Source: Blastopirellula sp.
GTDB lineage: Bacteria > Planctomycetota > Planctomycetia > Pirellulales > Pirellulaceae
Length of the DNA stretch: 42,811 nt
Assembly: GCA_002733575.1 (NCBI GenBank)
Contig: NVWB01000033.1
Location: 1-42,811 of the forward strand
Direction: 5' to 3'
In this document: one piece after another, positions 11,101 to 18,061 of the stretch
Layout of the letters: each line of letters begins with the position of its first letter
Position numbering within the stretch: the stretch's first letter is position 1
Position numbers and translations under genes: made by a program
The notes under the pieces: model-generated
What the model was told of the DNA's origin: nothing
Database searches by the model: none
The model's input: only the letters and a program-made list of their open reading frames with translations

Positions 11101-12847
11101 CGACGGAGCAAACACTTCGGCCATCGAGACCGTAACAATCAACGTAACCAATATCAACGAAGCCCCAACCAATACAGTCCCGAGTACGCAAGCCGTCGAT
11201 GAAGAAACGACCACTGGCTTCAGCGGAATATCAATTAGCGACACAGATGCGGGCAGCAATAACTTAACGACACGTTTACAAGTCAGCAATGGAATTGTGA
11301 ACATCACGCTCTCAGGCAGTGCTTCGATTAGTGCTGGGACCAATGGAACTGGTGACTTAACGATTCAAGGTTCGGTTACTGATATTAATAATACGCTCAG
11401 TTCACTCACGTACACTGGAGATACTGACGTTGTCGGAACCAATGCTGATACGCTAACCATCACGACCAACGATCTTGGCAACACCGGCAGCGGTGGTGCG
11501 AAGCAAGTTATTGATACGATTCAAATCGACATTGGTGATGTCAATGATGCCCCGACAGCTACCAATAATACGGTTATCACCAATGAAGACATCGATCATG
11601 TTTTCTCCGCAAGCGACTTTAATTTCACAGACATCGATGGAGACACATTAGCCAGTGTACAGATCACCTCGCTAGAAACCGCAGGAGCGTTACAGCTTTC
11701 AGGCAGTGATGTCGTGTTGAACCAAGTGATCACCAGGGCCGATATTGATGCTGAAAACCTGATCTTTGCTCCGGTAATGGGCGAAAGCGGGACAGGTTAC
11801 GACAGCTTCGAGTTCAGTGTCAACGATGGCACGGTCGACAGTTTATCTTCGTATGTGATGACCGTTGATGTCACGCTCGTAAATTCTGCACCAACTGCAA
11901 CTGGTGAATTGTACAGCATCTTACAAACCGAAGTATTGAATGTTACATCACCAGGTATTATCGCAAACGATCAAGACGTGGATGGCGATCCATTAACTGC
12001 TGTTTTAGTCTCGAATGTATCCCAAGGAGTGCTGACACTTTCCAGCGATGGTTCATTTACTTACACCCCGGACCTCAGCTTTTTTGGTACAGACAGTTTT
12101 ACCTATGCGGCATTTGATGGATTAGCTTCCTCGCCAACAGTTACGGTCACGATTGAAGTTGAGGCACTTGGACATGTCGTTGAAGAACCCGTTGAAGAAG
12201 AACCTGCAGCAGACCCGGAGCCCGAACCTGAACCGACACCTGAAGCAGAGCCGGTTGTTGAATCAGAACCAGTGATCGAGGAATCGAATCCTGAAGCTGA
12301 AGAAGCGACATCCGCATCTCCTGAAGGTGTACGACCGCCGACCCAGGCTACTAAAAAAGAGACTGCATCTGCGAAAGATGCCAAACAAGCGACTGAGAGT
12401 CAAGACTCTGCCGAGGCGGATGCCGAGTCAGAAGAGTTACTGGTAACCGCCAGTCAACAAAGTACACGTGGCTCTGACGCAGCTCAATATAGAACATCTC
12501 AGAATGATCGCACTTCACAATACTCCCGTTCCAAATCAATTGACATTTCACAAGAGACTGCGGTGAACCTGATGTCAAGTTTCGAGCAGTGGTCCACAGA
12601 GATTGATCAAAAAGATATTGATGGCCCACAGTTAACTCTCGGAATTGAAACAAGCTCTGTTATCACGGTCCTGTCAATTGGATATGTCATTTGGTCTATC
12701 CGTGGCGGGCTGTTCCTTACAAGCTTCGTCTCAGTGGTTCCAACATGGAGTTTCTTCGATCCACTTCCAATTCTAAATTCGGAATTGGAATCGTTCAGCT
12801 CTGCTGGTGAAGAAGAAAGTTTAAGCGATTTAACTAAAAGCGAATAA
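5186..12847 (+). CDS. Giant LEPR-XLL / DUF4347 / LamG / Ig-like / cadherin-like surface protein
   Basis: A 2553-residue protein with no ordinary signal peptide. The leader ends in LEERVMLSA (residues 40-48), an LEPR-XLL-like motif of planctomycete giant proteins. Then come a DUF4347 domain (about 105-260, with SHG at 167-169 and YGC at 209-211), a LamG/concanavalin-like domain (about 285-485), a cadherin-like repeat, three 92-residue repeats, a DUF2341-like segment (from about 1098), a second LamG (about 1216-1441), three tandem 109-110-residue Ig-like units (from 1458), a fourth diverged ETVD unit, and cadherin-like repeats (about 1890-2325). The tail is Pro/Glu-rich (about 2329-2440) and then hydrophobic, with GYVIWSIRGG (2499-2508) and DPLPIL (2525-2530). 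The role is likely adhesion or envelope structure. The start is three bases after the M50 gene, implying a dedicated export and anchoring machine (inference). Ca-binding-like DxDxDG motifs recur. Confidence 0.9.
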   Translation: MGLRNQLIRIQLAFSEVHDLVKRSFRVNEANSSSSHLTQLEERVMLSATPLAVVDCPEDNAAEEPEAEVCVECPQSEDVRTEDEMLSSIESLDEQMSSLLNESTDPLDIVLIDSSLTDVDVLVDAVDESAIVLLYDGVNGMIIDVLAQVEALSETSGSEIASLSILSHGDGGQFDLGGQVVTTEMTAEQESAWRSLADNFTDDANIYVYGCEVVDGSGEGQQLLDALSLLTGTEVYGSIDTTGLGGDWDLEAVSIGGEDELAEGVIVPFDEAALSTYEGTLAVSNLVAHWTFDDGSGQTLTDISGNGNDGTLGSTSGSGSNDPTWTVDGTRGSVLTFDGIDDYVSGVADSPAGDFTIAGWGNTTSGGISGFHALYSADTEIWLGVGTNFGAIYLYVGGSDGYLRSADSTWTEDTWHHLAGSWDGTTAHVYLDGVEIMMSTFGTLNDPVATTAVIGVWSVSLSDDLWHGSIDDLAIFDEALDSTTINKLANDSPFAVDSTLSTDESVDVTTGDVFSTSFEPNGDTLSIDSYSQGTDGTVTYNNDGTFTYTPDANFYGVDTFTYTITDGNSNTDTATITVTVNDVAPTITSRETVDADNDGQIDQIKITTDQNLDDDFSGLTITVAGYTVTGYSSDIANDNIFYVDLTESGTPDTGAVPLVTVTVNTTLSDATGNSIAVAAGVAAADKAAPVVVSMVMSDTALIAGETSTLTVTYSEAVQAASGLMPQNGTLSVATTADGGVTWTSTFTPTDGIVDPTNLIFLVGTQKDLANNSVFVVEATSNYTIETTTPTITARETIDSDSDGQIDQIKITTSENLDDDFSGLTITVAGYTVTGYSSDIANDNIFYVNLTESFTPDTGITPTVTVTSNTTLSDASGNNITVDAGVTATDKAAAVIVSATATVGSTELTVTFSEAVDTSNAGVGNLLASDFGFVNVSGDGATSISSIGGDADGTDNVVTITLDTPFVASDFNTDTIAAAAGQIYDLADIAVDTTAVTITNTDVKAPTITTRETIDADSDGQIDQIKITTDENLNDDFSGLTITVAGYTVTSYSSDIANDNIFYVNLTESGTSDTGVIPTVTLTANTTLSDVSNNNIDLDYNWWDTDWQNRTKITFNNSNSSVDLSDFPVLISLTGTNIDFDKIKADGADIRFVDNDGTLLNYQIESWDDGTETASIWVKVQQLDQASNTDFIHLYYNNGAASDAQNAAGVWGANYSAVLHLNETVTDGDTSGTHIDSTGTNTASQNYNDDITGLIGQGQYFDGTDDYIVIDDDDSLSFGNGSTDSPFSLSAWINRDSGGDRGVILSKDNFTNVEYEFWVGGSDKLNFNLHDSGGDILSVKSSVLIGTDWTHVTATYDGSGNISGLKLYVDGQEVAVTDTSSGVYDAMSNTSYNLNIGEGGYTDDYDFDGIIDEVRVSSTERSADWIEASYLSQSGLFTFTNFGNEQLQLSTADSAVPVVSITRDDANPTNASSVVFSVDFSEDVTNVDVSDFELALSGVTANSMITLGNAGDSDDSTYTITVDTVAGNGTLGLDIAGGNNITDLATNSLSSTLNADEEYTIDNIDPTVSITRDDANPTNALTVHFSVDFSEDVTGVDASDFDLSLSGVTANSVVVVSDAGDSDASTYTITVNNIAGNGQLGLELSGSHNITDMATNTVDSTPPVDEEYDAIDNTKPTVAITRDDANPTNANSVVFSVDFSENVTGVDAADFTLALSGVTTNNTIVIGDAGDSDISTYTVTVSMIDGNGTLALNIAGSNNIKDIATNTLDLTPTTNENYDIDNIAPTVTSIETVDIDSDGYIDAIHITFSEAVDDSTINTNDWNITGVTGAAFSSTTNSDTANDTDIYITFTDAVLDTGITPNVSYAQGTLADPSGNLLASNNPFTGIATTSDKAAPVITASQSFNISELAANMASVGTVATTESGALQDWTITAGNGDNIFAINSTSGEITIADNTNLNYEATTSYTLSISLSDGANTSAIETVTINVTNINEAPTNTVPSTQAVDEETTTGFSGISISDTDAGSNNLTTRLQVSNGIVNITLSGSASISAGTNGTGDLTIQGSVTDINNTLSSLTYTGDTDVVGTNADTLTITTNDLGNTGSGGAKQVIDTIQIDIGDVNDAPTATNNTVITNEDIDHVFSASDFNFTDIDGDTLASVQITSLETAGALQLSGSDVVLNQVITRADIDAENLIFAPVMGESGTGYDSFEFSVNDGTVDSLSSYVMTVDVTLVNSAPTATGELYSILQTEVLNVTSPGIIANDQDVDGDPLTAVLVSNVSQGVLTLSSDGSFTYTPDLSFFGTDSFTYAAFDGLASSPTVTVTIEVEALGHVVEEPVEEEPAADPEPEPEPTPEAEPVVESEPVIEESNPEAEEATSASPEGVRPPTQATKKETASAKDAKQATESQDSAEADAESEELLVTASQQSTRGSDAAQYRTSQNDRTSQYSRSKSIDISQETAVNLMSSFEQWSTEIDQKDIDGPQLTLGIETSSVITVLSIGYVIWSIRGGLFLTSFVSVVPTWSFFDPLPILNSELESFSSAGEEESLSDLTKSE
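6941..8476 (+). repeat. Three 276-bp interspersed coding repeats in the giant gene
   Basis: Copies at 6941-7216, 7553-7828 and 8201-8476 are each exactly 92 codons. Each begins TIT(S/A/T)RET and contains GQIDQIKITT and NDNIFYV. They are spaced 612 and 648 bases apart by other beta domains. A fourth, diverged copy starts at 10541 (IETVDIDSDGYIDAI). The D-x-D-x-D-G-like start suggests metal binding. Confidence 0.85.
9557..10540 (+). repeat. Three tandem Ig-like coding repeats (109-110 codons each)
   Basis: The units 9557-9883, 9884-10213 and 10214-10540 directly abut. Each starts with (S/A)ITRDDANPTNA after a Val, and contains FSVDFSE(D/N)VT and a TYT(I/V)TV strand. The 327, 330 and 327-base lengths and head-to-tail order show internal duplication of one bacterial Ig-like domain. 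Confidence 0.88.
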
Positions 12848-12868
12848 CCGTACAGCAAATCACATCAA

Positions 12869-14413
12869 GTGAATACCATGAAAAAACTCCTATTAAGAAT
12901 TCCCGTTGCGTTACGCATAGCCTATGGCTTGACTTGCTCGATGTCGTGTATTTTCTTAGCGGCATCCTTAATGGGACTGTTTCCTGATATGCAGGCCGAA
13001 CAGATTCGCAACCGAGATCGTTTCTGCATGCTAACTGCCGAAAGCTATGTGTCTCTCATCAATGAACTTGATTCTCAGCAGATGCAAGCACATCTCGAAG
13101 GAATTGCCCGCAGCAACTCAGACATCCTCTCGATTGGCATTAGAAAAAACGATGGTCATTTGATGTTTCAAGTTCACGACCATGCGAAGAACTGGTCCAT
13201 TGACCAAGATGGCAAACTGGCTGAATCCAACTTCAGTATTCCTCTCGATGCAGGGGGGAAACGATGGGCTACGATTGAAGTCGCGTTTGTCCCGCAAAGC
13301 GATTTTGTGAGGTATTGCAACCTTTTAGGCCCCGGTATTATTCCATCACTTGCGATTTCATTCCCTTGTTTTATTGTGTTTTATTTCTATTTGAGTTCCA
13401 TTTTTACTCCGTTTAAACCATCCAACTCAATTCCCCATCGGGTGCGTGAAGCTTTAGACTGTTTGTCTGAAGGTTTGATCATTATCGATTTAAAGCAGCG
13501 GATTATGCTGGCCAATCAAGCGTTTAAAGAATTAACTTCGAAAGACGATGATGAAATTCTTGGTTTGGTAATCGAAGAATTTCAGTTCTCAGCAAACAGT
13601 GAGCAAGCAGACGAGTCTTTCCCTTGGATTCACACGCAAGACACCGGAGAATCAGTGTCAGGCCGGCTACTTAGTTATCAGAGCAGTGACGAAAAAGAGT
13701 ACACGTTTTCTGTTAGTGCGAATGTCATTAAAGATGATAACGGAATTGTTCAAGGAGTCATTGTCAGTTTTGAAAATGTGACGGAACTCGAAAACAAAAA
13801 ACAACAATTCAGTTCGATGGTAAACGAATTAGAAGATACCAACAAAGAACTGGAGTACTTGGCCACACGAGACTCGCTGACAGGGTGCTTGAATCGGCGA
13901 TCCTATTTTGAGAAGTTTGAAAAATTGCTCAAAGAAGCACAACAAGAGAACTTGGCCATTTCAGTGATGATGGTTGATATCGATTTTTTCAAATCAATCA
14001 ACGACAACTATGGGCACAGCATGGGAGACATTGTGTTAGAAAAAGTGGGGGCCACTCTGCAAGAGGCAGCACTGATTTCAGGTTTGGCCTGTCGCTATGG
14101 CGGCGAAGAATTCGCACTATTAATGCCTGATGCCTCAATCGACGAAGCAGTACAAGTTGCAGAAAAAATCAGACAAGCGATTGAAGATTTAACCTTTCCT
14201 GATTTCAGTATTACGACCAGCATTGGAGTTTCCCAGCGGACTCCTGAAACAAAATCACCTGAAGATCTATTAGATCAAGCCGATAAGTGTCTCTATGTGG
14301 CAAAACGCAATGGCCGAAATCAAGTCGTTCGGTTTGATGAAGTCCCAGACGAGACGGTTATCGACGAATCAAAAATCTGTCGGACCAAAGAAGAGGAAGA
14401 AAGCCGGAAATGA
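12869..14413 (+). CDS. Membrane PAS-GGDEF diguanylate cyclase
   Basis: A 514-residue sensor cyclase. One helix near residues 15-38 and a second near 152-178 enclose a roughly 110-residue periplasmic domain. A PAS domain (about 190-300) with a short coiled coil leads into a GGDEF domain (about 340-500). The active signature is GGEEF at 411-415 (RYGGEEFALLMP), so synthesis of c-di-GMP from two GTP is expected. The RxxD inhibitory I-site is missing: the matching positions read LISG. The start is GTG at 12869 or ATG at 12878. It lies 21 bases after the giant gene, so it is probably in the same transcript. c-di-GMP control of a giant adhesin has precedent in Lap-type systems, but the proteins here are different, so a regulatory link is inference. 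Confidence 0.9.
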   Translation: MNTMKKLLLRIPVALRIAYGLTCSMSCIFLAASLMGLFPDMQAEQIRNRDRFCMLTAESYVSLINELDSQQMQAHLEGIARSNSDILSIGIRKNDGHLMFQVHDHAKNWSIDQDGKLAESNFSIPLDAGGKRWATIEVAFVPQSDFVRYCNLLGPGIIPSLAISFPCFIVFYFYLSSIFTPFKPSNSIPHRVREALDCLSEGLIIIDLKQRIMLANQAFKELTSKDDDEILGLVIEEFQFSANSEQADESFPWIHTQDTGESVSGRLLSYQSSDEKEYTFSVSANVIKDDNGIVQGVIVSFENVTELENKKQQFSSMVNELEDTNKELEYLATRDSLTGCLNRRSYFEKFEKLLKEAQQENLAISVMMVDIDFFKSINDNYGHSMGDIVLEKVGATLQEAALISGLACRYGGEEFALLMPDASIDEAVQVAEKIRQAIEDLTFPDFSITTSIGVSQRTPETKSPEDLLDQADKCLYVAKRNGRNQVVRFDEVPDETVIDESKICRTKEEEESRK

Positions 14414-14485
14414 TAGACTCGATCAATTCGGATACAGTTACGGATACAGCTACAGACTATCCATATAAATATCAAGAAAAGAAGA

Positions 14486-14515
14486 AAGCCGTAAGTTGTT
14501 GTCAACTAACGGCTT
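14486..14515 (-). terminator. Terminator of tRNA-Ser (minus strand)
   Basis: AAGCCGTAAGTTG (14486-14498), loop TTGT and CAACTAACGGCTT (14503-14515) form a 13-bp stem with one mismatch. Read on the minus strand it is followed by a pyrimidine-rich CTTTCTTCTTTTC tail. It begins eight bases past the tRNA 3' end, so it most likely ends the tRNA transcript. On the plus strand there is no T tract, so termination of the cyclase operon there is less certain. Confidence 0.75.
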
Positions 14516-14522
14516 AACAAAG

Positions 14523-14605
14523 CGGAGGCGACAGGACTCGAACCTGCAATCGGTTGCCCGACGATGGATTTCAAATCCACTTCCTAGCCAATTCGGCTCG
14601 CCTCC
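14523..14605 (-). tRNA. tRNA-Ser (anticodon UGA)
   Basis: Read on the minus strand, the acceptor arms GGAGGCG and CGCCTCC pair, followed by discriminator G. The anticodon loop TTTGAAA is closed by GTGGA/TCCAT, giving anticodon TGA, which reads UCA and related Ser codons. A long variable arm with stem CGG-GCAA-CCG marks a class II tRNA (Ser). The T arm CAGG-TTCGAGT-CCTG is canonical. CCA is not encoded. A selenocysteine tRNA is ruled out because its anticodon would be TCA. Confidence 0.95.
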
Positions 14606-14799
14606 AGATGGAACGATGACCGAAGTCATGTCCCATTGCTGCACTAAATTTAGCTTCCAGTTAGATTTGTGTCAACGCAACCTAGTGCTCTTGAACAAGT
14701 TATGCCGAAATTGTCCGGTTATTCGGGCTGATTTTTTGTAGAATTGGGTTGAACTTTTTAGCTTCGGGCACAGATGCCACTATTAAGTGAGAGCACTCG
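14606..14799. other. Intergenic region between tRNA-Ser and the small basic gene
   Basis: This divergent spacer should carry the tRNA promoter on the minus strand and leads into the promoter at 14800-14828 on the plus strand. I see no coding sequence with support. Confidence 0.4.
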
Positions 14800-14828
14800 T
14801 TGACGAAATAGCGTAAGTCTTGTATAAA
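14800..14828 (+). promoter_or_regulatory. Sigma70-type promoter of the small basic gene
   Basis: TTGACG (14800-14805) and TATAAA (14823-14828) are separated by exactly 17 bases, a close match to the housekeeping consensus. Transcription would start about 60-65 bases before the GTG at 14901. A small palindrome, CTCTATAGAG (14854-14863), lies in the leader. Confidence 0.65.
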
Positions 14829-14900
14829 TGGTCGTTTGCATCTAAAATTTTGGCTCTATAGAGAGCTTTCATTAATAATATTACTGTTTAGGAGAAACTC

Positions 14901-15086
14901 GTGCCGGTCATTTCTGAACGAGCTAAAGAATTGAAGCGTCGTCGTCTACGGAAGAAGAAGTATCAAAAGTTCAAAGATCTTCTTTCCAAAAATCCTTCTG
15001 CAGAGCAAAAGCAGCGGATCATTGATAAACTACGCAAGATGACCCCTGGTGCTGAGCAACTCATCAAAGACTGGGGCCTAGCCTAG
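14901..15086 (+). CDS. Small highly basic conserved-type protein (61 aa)
   Basis: A 61-residue protein of unknown function, starting with GTG behind a good AGGAG (six bases spacing). It begins MPVISERAKELKRRRLRKKK and is helical throughout: a very basic N-terminal half, then a short amphipathic segment with KQRIIDKLRKMTPGAEQLI. It resembles small DUF-type proteins that I recall from other planctomycetes (possibly the DUF6800 group, from memory). The charge suggests binding to RNA, DNA or the ribosome. It is a single-gene unit with its own promoter and a strong downstream terminator, which supports a real gene. No catalytic motif is visible. Confidence 0.75.
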   Translation: MPVISERAKELKRRRLRKKKYQKFKDLLSKNPSAEQKQRIIDKLRKMTPGAEQLIKDWGLA

Positions 15087-15111
15087 TTTTTGTAAGTCAA
15101 TCAAAACAAAG

Positions 15112-15147
15112 AACAAAGCCTTGTTACCATTGTAACAAGGCTTTGTT
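15112..15147. terminator. Bidirectional terminator between the small gene and clpB
   Basis: AACAAAGCCTTGTTAC (15112-15127) and GTAACAAGGCTTTGTT (15132-15147) form a perfect 16-bp stem with a four-base loop. The flanks are T-rich or A-rich on the proper sides (TTTATTT downstream on plus). It serves the small gene (plus) and clpB (minus). Confidence 0.9.
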
Positions 15148-15168
15148 TATTTCTTGGACCTTCTCTTT

Positions 15169-17829
15169 TCAACTGACAAGAGAAGGCTCGGCAGTTGGTG
15201 CCGAGCTAAAAATAAAGTTCTCTCCATCAAAATCAATCTGGGCCGTGTTGCCGGTAGTAATATCACCTTTCAGCAACATGGTAGCCAATTGATTTTGCAA
15301 TTGGTTTTGCACCACTCGCTTCAACGGTCTTGCACCATAGATAGGGTCGTATCCTTCCTCGGCAAGTCCGTCTTTGGCCACATCAGAAACTTGCAATCCG
15401 ATTCCTTTCTCGTCTAGCAATTGAGCCAGGAGTTCAACTTGCAGATCAACAATTTTACGCAGTTGATCTTTCGATAACGGATCAAAGATAATGGTTTCAT
15501 CGACCCGATTTAGGAACTCCGGTAAAAACTGGGTTTTTAAATTCGTGAGGGCCGCTTCTCTCACCTCTTCGTCTGATCCACCTGCTGCCCGAATATGCTG
15601 AATGGCCTGGCTACCGATATTCGAGGTCATCACCACAATTGTGTTGGTAAAATCTACCGTATGACCATGGTTGTCGGTGAGTCGCCCATCGTCGAGAACT
15701 TGCAATAAAATATTGAACACATCGCGATGGGCCTTCTCGATTTCATCGAGAAGAATCACCGAGTAAGGTCTCCGGCGTACCGCTTCGGTCAGCTTGCCCC
15801 CTTCTTCGTAGCCCACATATCCTGGAGGGGCACCAATGAGTCGACTGACTGAATGTTTTTCCATGTATTCACTCATGTCGATGCGAACCATCGCGTGTTC
15901 GTCATCGAACAAGATCTCAGCCAATGCTTTACAAAGTTCCGTTTTACCAACGCCGGTTGGGCCTAAGAAGATAAATGAACCGATAGGTCGATTGGCATCC
16001 TGCAATCCACTGCGACTACGACGCACTGCATTGGAAACGGCAGTAACGGCTTCCGCTTGACCAATCACGCGCTGATGCAATCGTTCTTCGAGAACCAACA
16101 GTTTCGCTTTTTCTGTTTCCAGCATCCGCGAAATGGGAATGCCTGTCCACTGGCTCACGACTTCGCCAATTTCATCTTCTGTTACTTGCTCTCGCAGAAG
16201 TCTGCGTTGAGTCGAGGATTCATCTTTTTCTGGCAATTCGACTTCGGCATCGATCCGTCCTTGCAAGGCATCTTTCTGCTTTTGTAATTCAAACAACTGT
16301 TGATAGTCTTGTTCTGAGACAAGATTTCCGGCCGCTTGTTTCTCCTGGATGTTCGCGTTTAACTGCGAATACTGTAGCTCTACCGCTGCCAACTCCTCAC
16401 GCACTTTGGCCACATCACCGAGACCTAATTTCTCCGATTCCCACTGCTCACGTAAATCGGCCAATTTGCGTTTTTGAGAATCCATTTCTTCCTGGATTGA
16501 TTCCCTACGTTCAATCGCGGTGTCTTCTGTCTCTTCCGCCAGTTGACGATGAGCCATTTCTAATTGTGTTAATTGACGCTGAACAATGTCAATTTCAGCA
16601 GGAACACTTTCCAATTCGATCGCCAACCGACTTGCGGCTTCATCCATCAAATCGATGGCTTTGTCAGGCAAAAAGCGTTCCGTGATATATCGTGAAGAGA
16701 GTTTTGCTGCGGCCACTAAAGCCGAGTCTTTGATTTTTACGCCATGATGCGATTCATAGCGAGATTTGAGCCCTCGCAAAATGGCAATCGTGTCTTCCAC
16801 TGAGGGTTCCCCGATATAAACCGGCTGAAAACGTCGTTCGAGTGCTGCATCTTTTTCAATGTGTTGGCGATACTCGTCCAACGTAGTTGCCCCAATGCAA
16901 CGCAAATCTCCGCGTGCCAATGCAGGTTTTAGTAAATTGGCCGCATCTGCCCCGCCTTCGGCTTTGCCTGCACCAATAACAGTATGAAGTTCATCAATAA
17001 AGAGGATGACACTCCCATCGGCATCTTGTACTTCTTTGAGAACAGCTTTGAGTCGTTCTTCAAACTCACCTCGAAATTTGGCTCCAGCCACGAGTGCGCC
17101 CATGTCGAGTGAGATCACCCGTTTATGCTTTAAACTGTGTGGTACATCGCCTTGAACAATCCGCAGTGCAAGCCCTTCGGCAATCGCCGTTTTACCCACA
17201 CCAGGCTCTCCGATTAGAACCGGATTGTTTTTTCTTCTACGAGACAGCACCTGAATGGTCCGGCGAATTTCTTGATCGCGGCCAATCACAGGGTCTAGTT
17301 TCCCTTGATTGGCGAGTTCAACCAGATCGATGCCATACTTTTCCAATGACTGAAACTTATCTTCAGGATTTTGATCGGTCACGCGACTACTTCCCCGAAC
17401 CGATTGCAGCGCGGCCATCACTTCTTTATCAGTGATCGCGTTGACTTCTAAAAGTTTATTCGCGGATGAAGCATTGCGTGTGATCGCCAACAGTAGATGT
17501 TCGGTAGAAACATATTCGTCTTTCATGACGTCTGCTTCGCGCTGGGCCGCCTGAAAGACTTGATCCAAGTCAGTAGACATCCGAGGGCCTTCACCACCTG
17601 TTACTTTCGGCAGCCGGCCTAGTTCAGACTCAATCATGCTAGAAAGTTGAGATCGGTCTGCCCCGATTTTATCGAGAATCGGTTTAACAATGCCCTCATT
17701 TTCGTTCACCAATACAGACAGCAAGTGAACAGGCGTCATCTGTGGATTACCAGCATCCGCACTTAGTGATTGAGCCTGCTGAACGGCTTCCTGGGCTTTC
17801 AGGGTATATTTATCAAATCGAATACTCAT
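15169..17829 (-). CDS. clpB: Chaperone ClpB (Hsp100 disaggregase)
   Basis: An 886-residue AAA+ disaggregase that pulls aggregated proteins apart together with DnaK. The N-terminal Clp repeat domain spans about 1-145. NBD1 has Walker A GEPGVGKT at 207-214 and Walker [12 protein letters not shown] coiled-coil middle domain (about 400-525) marks ClpB rather than ClpA/ClpC. NBD2 has GPTGVGKTE and ends with the D2-small domain ([10 protein letters not shown]). Length is close to the family norm of about 860. The start ATG has GGAG nine bases upstream. The gene is downstream of dnaK on the same strand, but a terminator at 17938-17982 separates the two, so each likely has its own promoter. No CIRCE operator is visible. 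Confidence 0.98.
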   Translation of the reverse strand: MSIRFDKYTLKAQEAVQQAQSLSADAGNPQMTPVHLLSVLVNENEGIVKPILDKIGADRSQLSSMIESELGRLPKVTGGEGPRMSTDLDQVFQAAQREADVMKDEYVSTEHLLLAITRNASSANKLLEVNAITDKEVMAALQSVRGSSRVTDQNPEDKFQSLEKYGIDLVELANQGKLDPVIGRDQEIRRTIQVLSRRRKNNPVLIGEPGVGKTAIAEGLALRIVQGDVPHSLKHKRVISLDMGALVAGAKFRGEFEERLKAVLKEVQDADGSVILFIDELHTVIGAGKAEGGADAANLLKPALARGDLRCIGATTLDEYRQHIEKDAALERRFQPVYIGEPSVEDTIAILRGLKSRYESHHGVKIKDSALVAAAKLSSRYITERFLPDKAIDLMDEAASRLAIELESVPAEIDIVQRQLTQLEMAHRQLAEETEDTAIERRESIQEEMDSQKRKLADLREQWESEKLGLGDVAKVREELAAVELQYSQLNANIQEKQAAGNLVSEQDYQQLFELQKQKDALQGRIDAEVELPEKDESSTQRRLLREQVTEDEIGEVVSQWTGIPISRMLETEKAKLLVLEERLHQRVIGQAEAVTAVSNAVRRSRSGLQDANRPIGSFIFLGPTGVGKTELCKALAEILFDDEHAMVRIDMSEYMEKHSVSRLIGAPPGYVGYEEGGKLTEAVRRRPYSVILLDEIEKAHRDVFNILLQVLDDGRLTDNHGHTVDFTNTIVVMTSNIGSQAIQHIRAAGGSDEEVREAALTNLKTQFLPEFLNRVDETIIFDPLSKDQLRKIVDLQVELLAQLLDEKGIGLQVSDVAKDGLAEEGYDPIYGARPLKRVVQNQLQNQLATMLLKGDITTGNTAQIDFDGENFIFSSAPTAEPSLVS

Positions 17830-17937
17830 AACGATTTATCTCCTATTTTTAATTCAAATGGCGCGCAGGGGCAGCGTCAAGGAACTGCTGCTAGTAAACG
17901 GACGCGTCGAAAATTAAAGACGATTGATGAAGTAAAA

Positions 17938-17982
17938 CAAGGTGGCGGCAACTTCAGCGATTAACTGAAGTTGCCAGCCTTG
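17938..17982 (-). terminator. Terminator downstream of dnaK
   Basis: GGCAACTTCAG (17947-17957) and CTGAAGTTGCC (17965-17975) form an 11-bp core stem with a seven-base loop. Outer arms CAAGG and CCTTG extend it. On the minus strand it is followed by TTTTACTT. It lies about 80 bases past the dnaK stop, before clpB. Confidence 0.88.
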
Positions 17983-18061
17983 TGTAACTGACGCGTATTC
18001 GGCAAAAAGGTAGATGAGTTAAGCCGATGCTTCGTGGAATAAAGAAGTCTCGATAGTGACG

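Noticed and set aside
14523..14605. Selenocysteine tRNA
   Set aside because: Long variable arm fits, but the anticodon is TGA, not TCA, and the acceptor and T arms have ordinary class II lengths.
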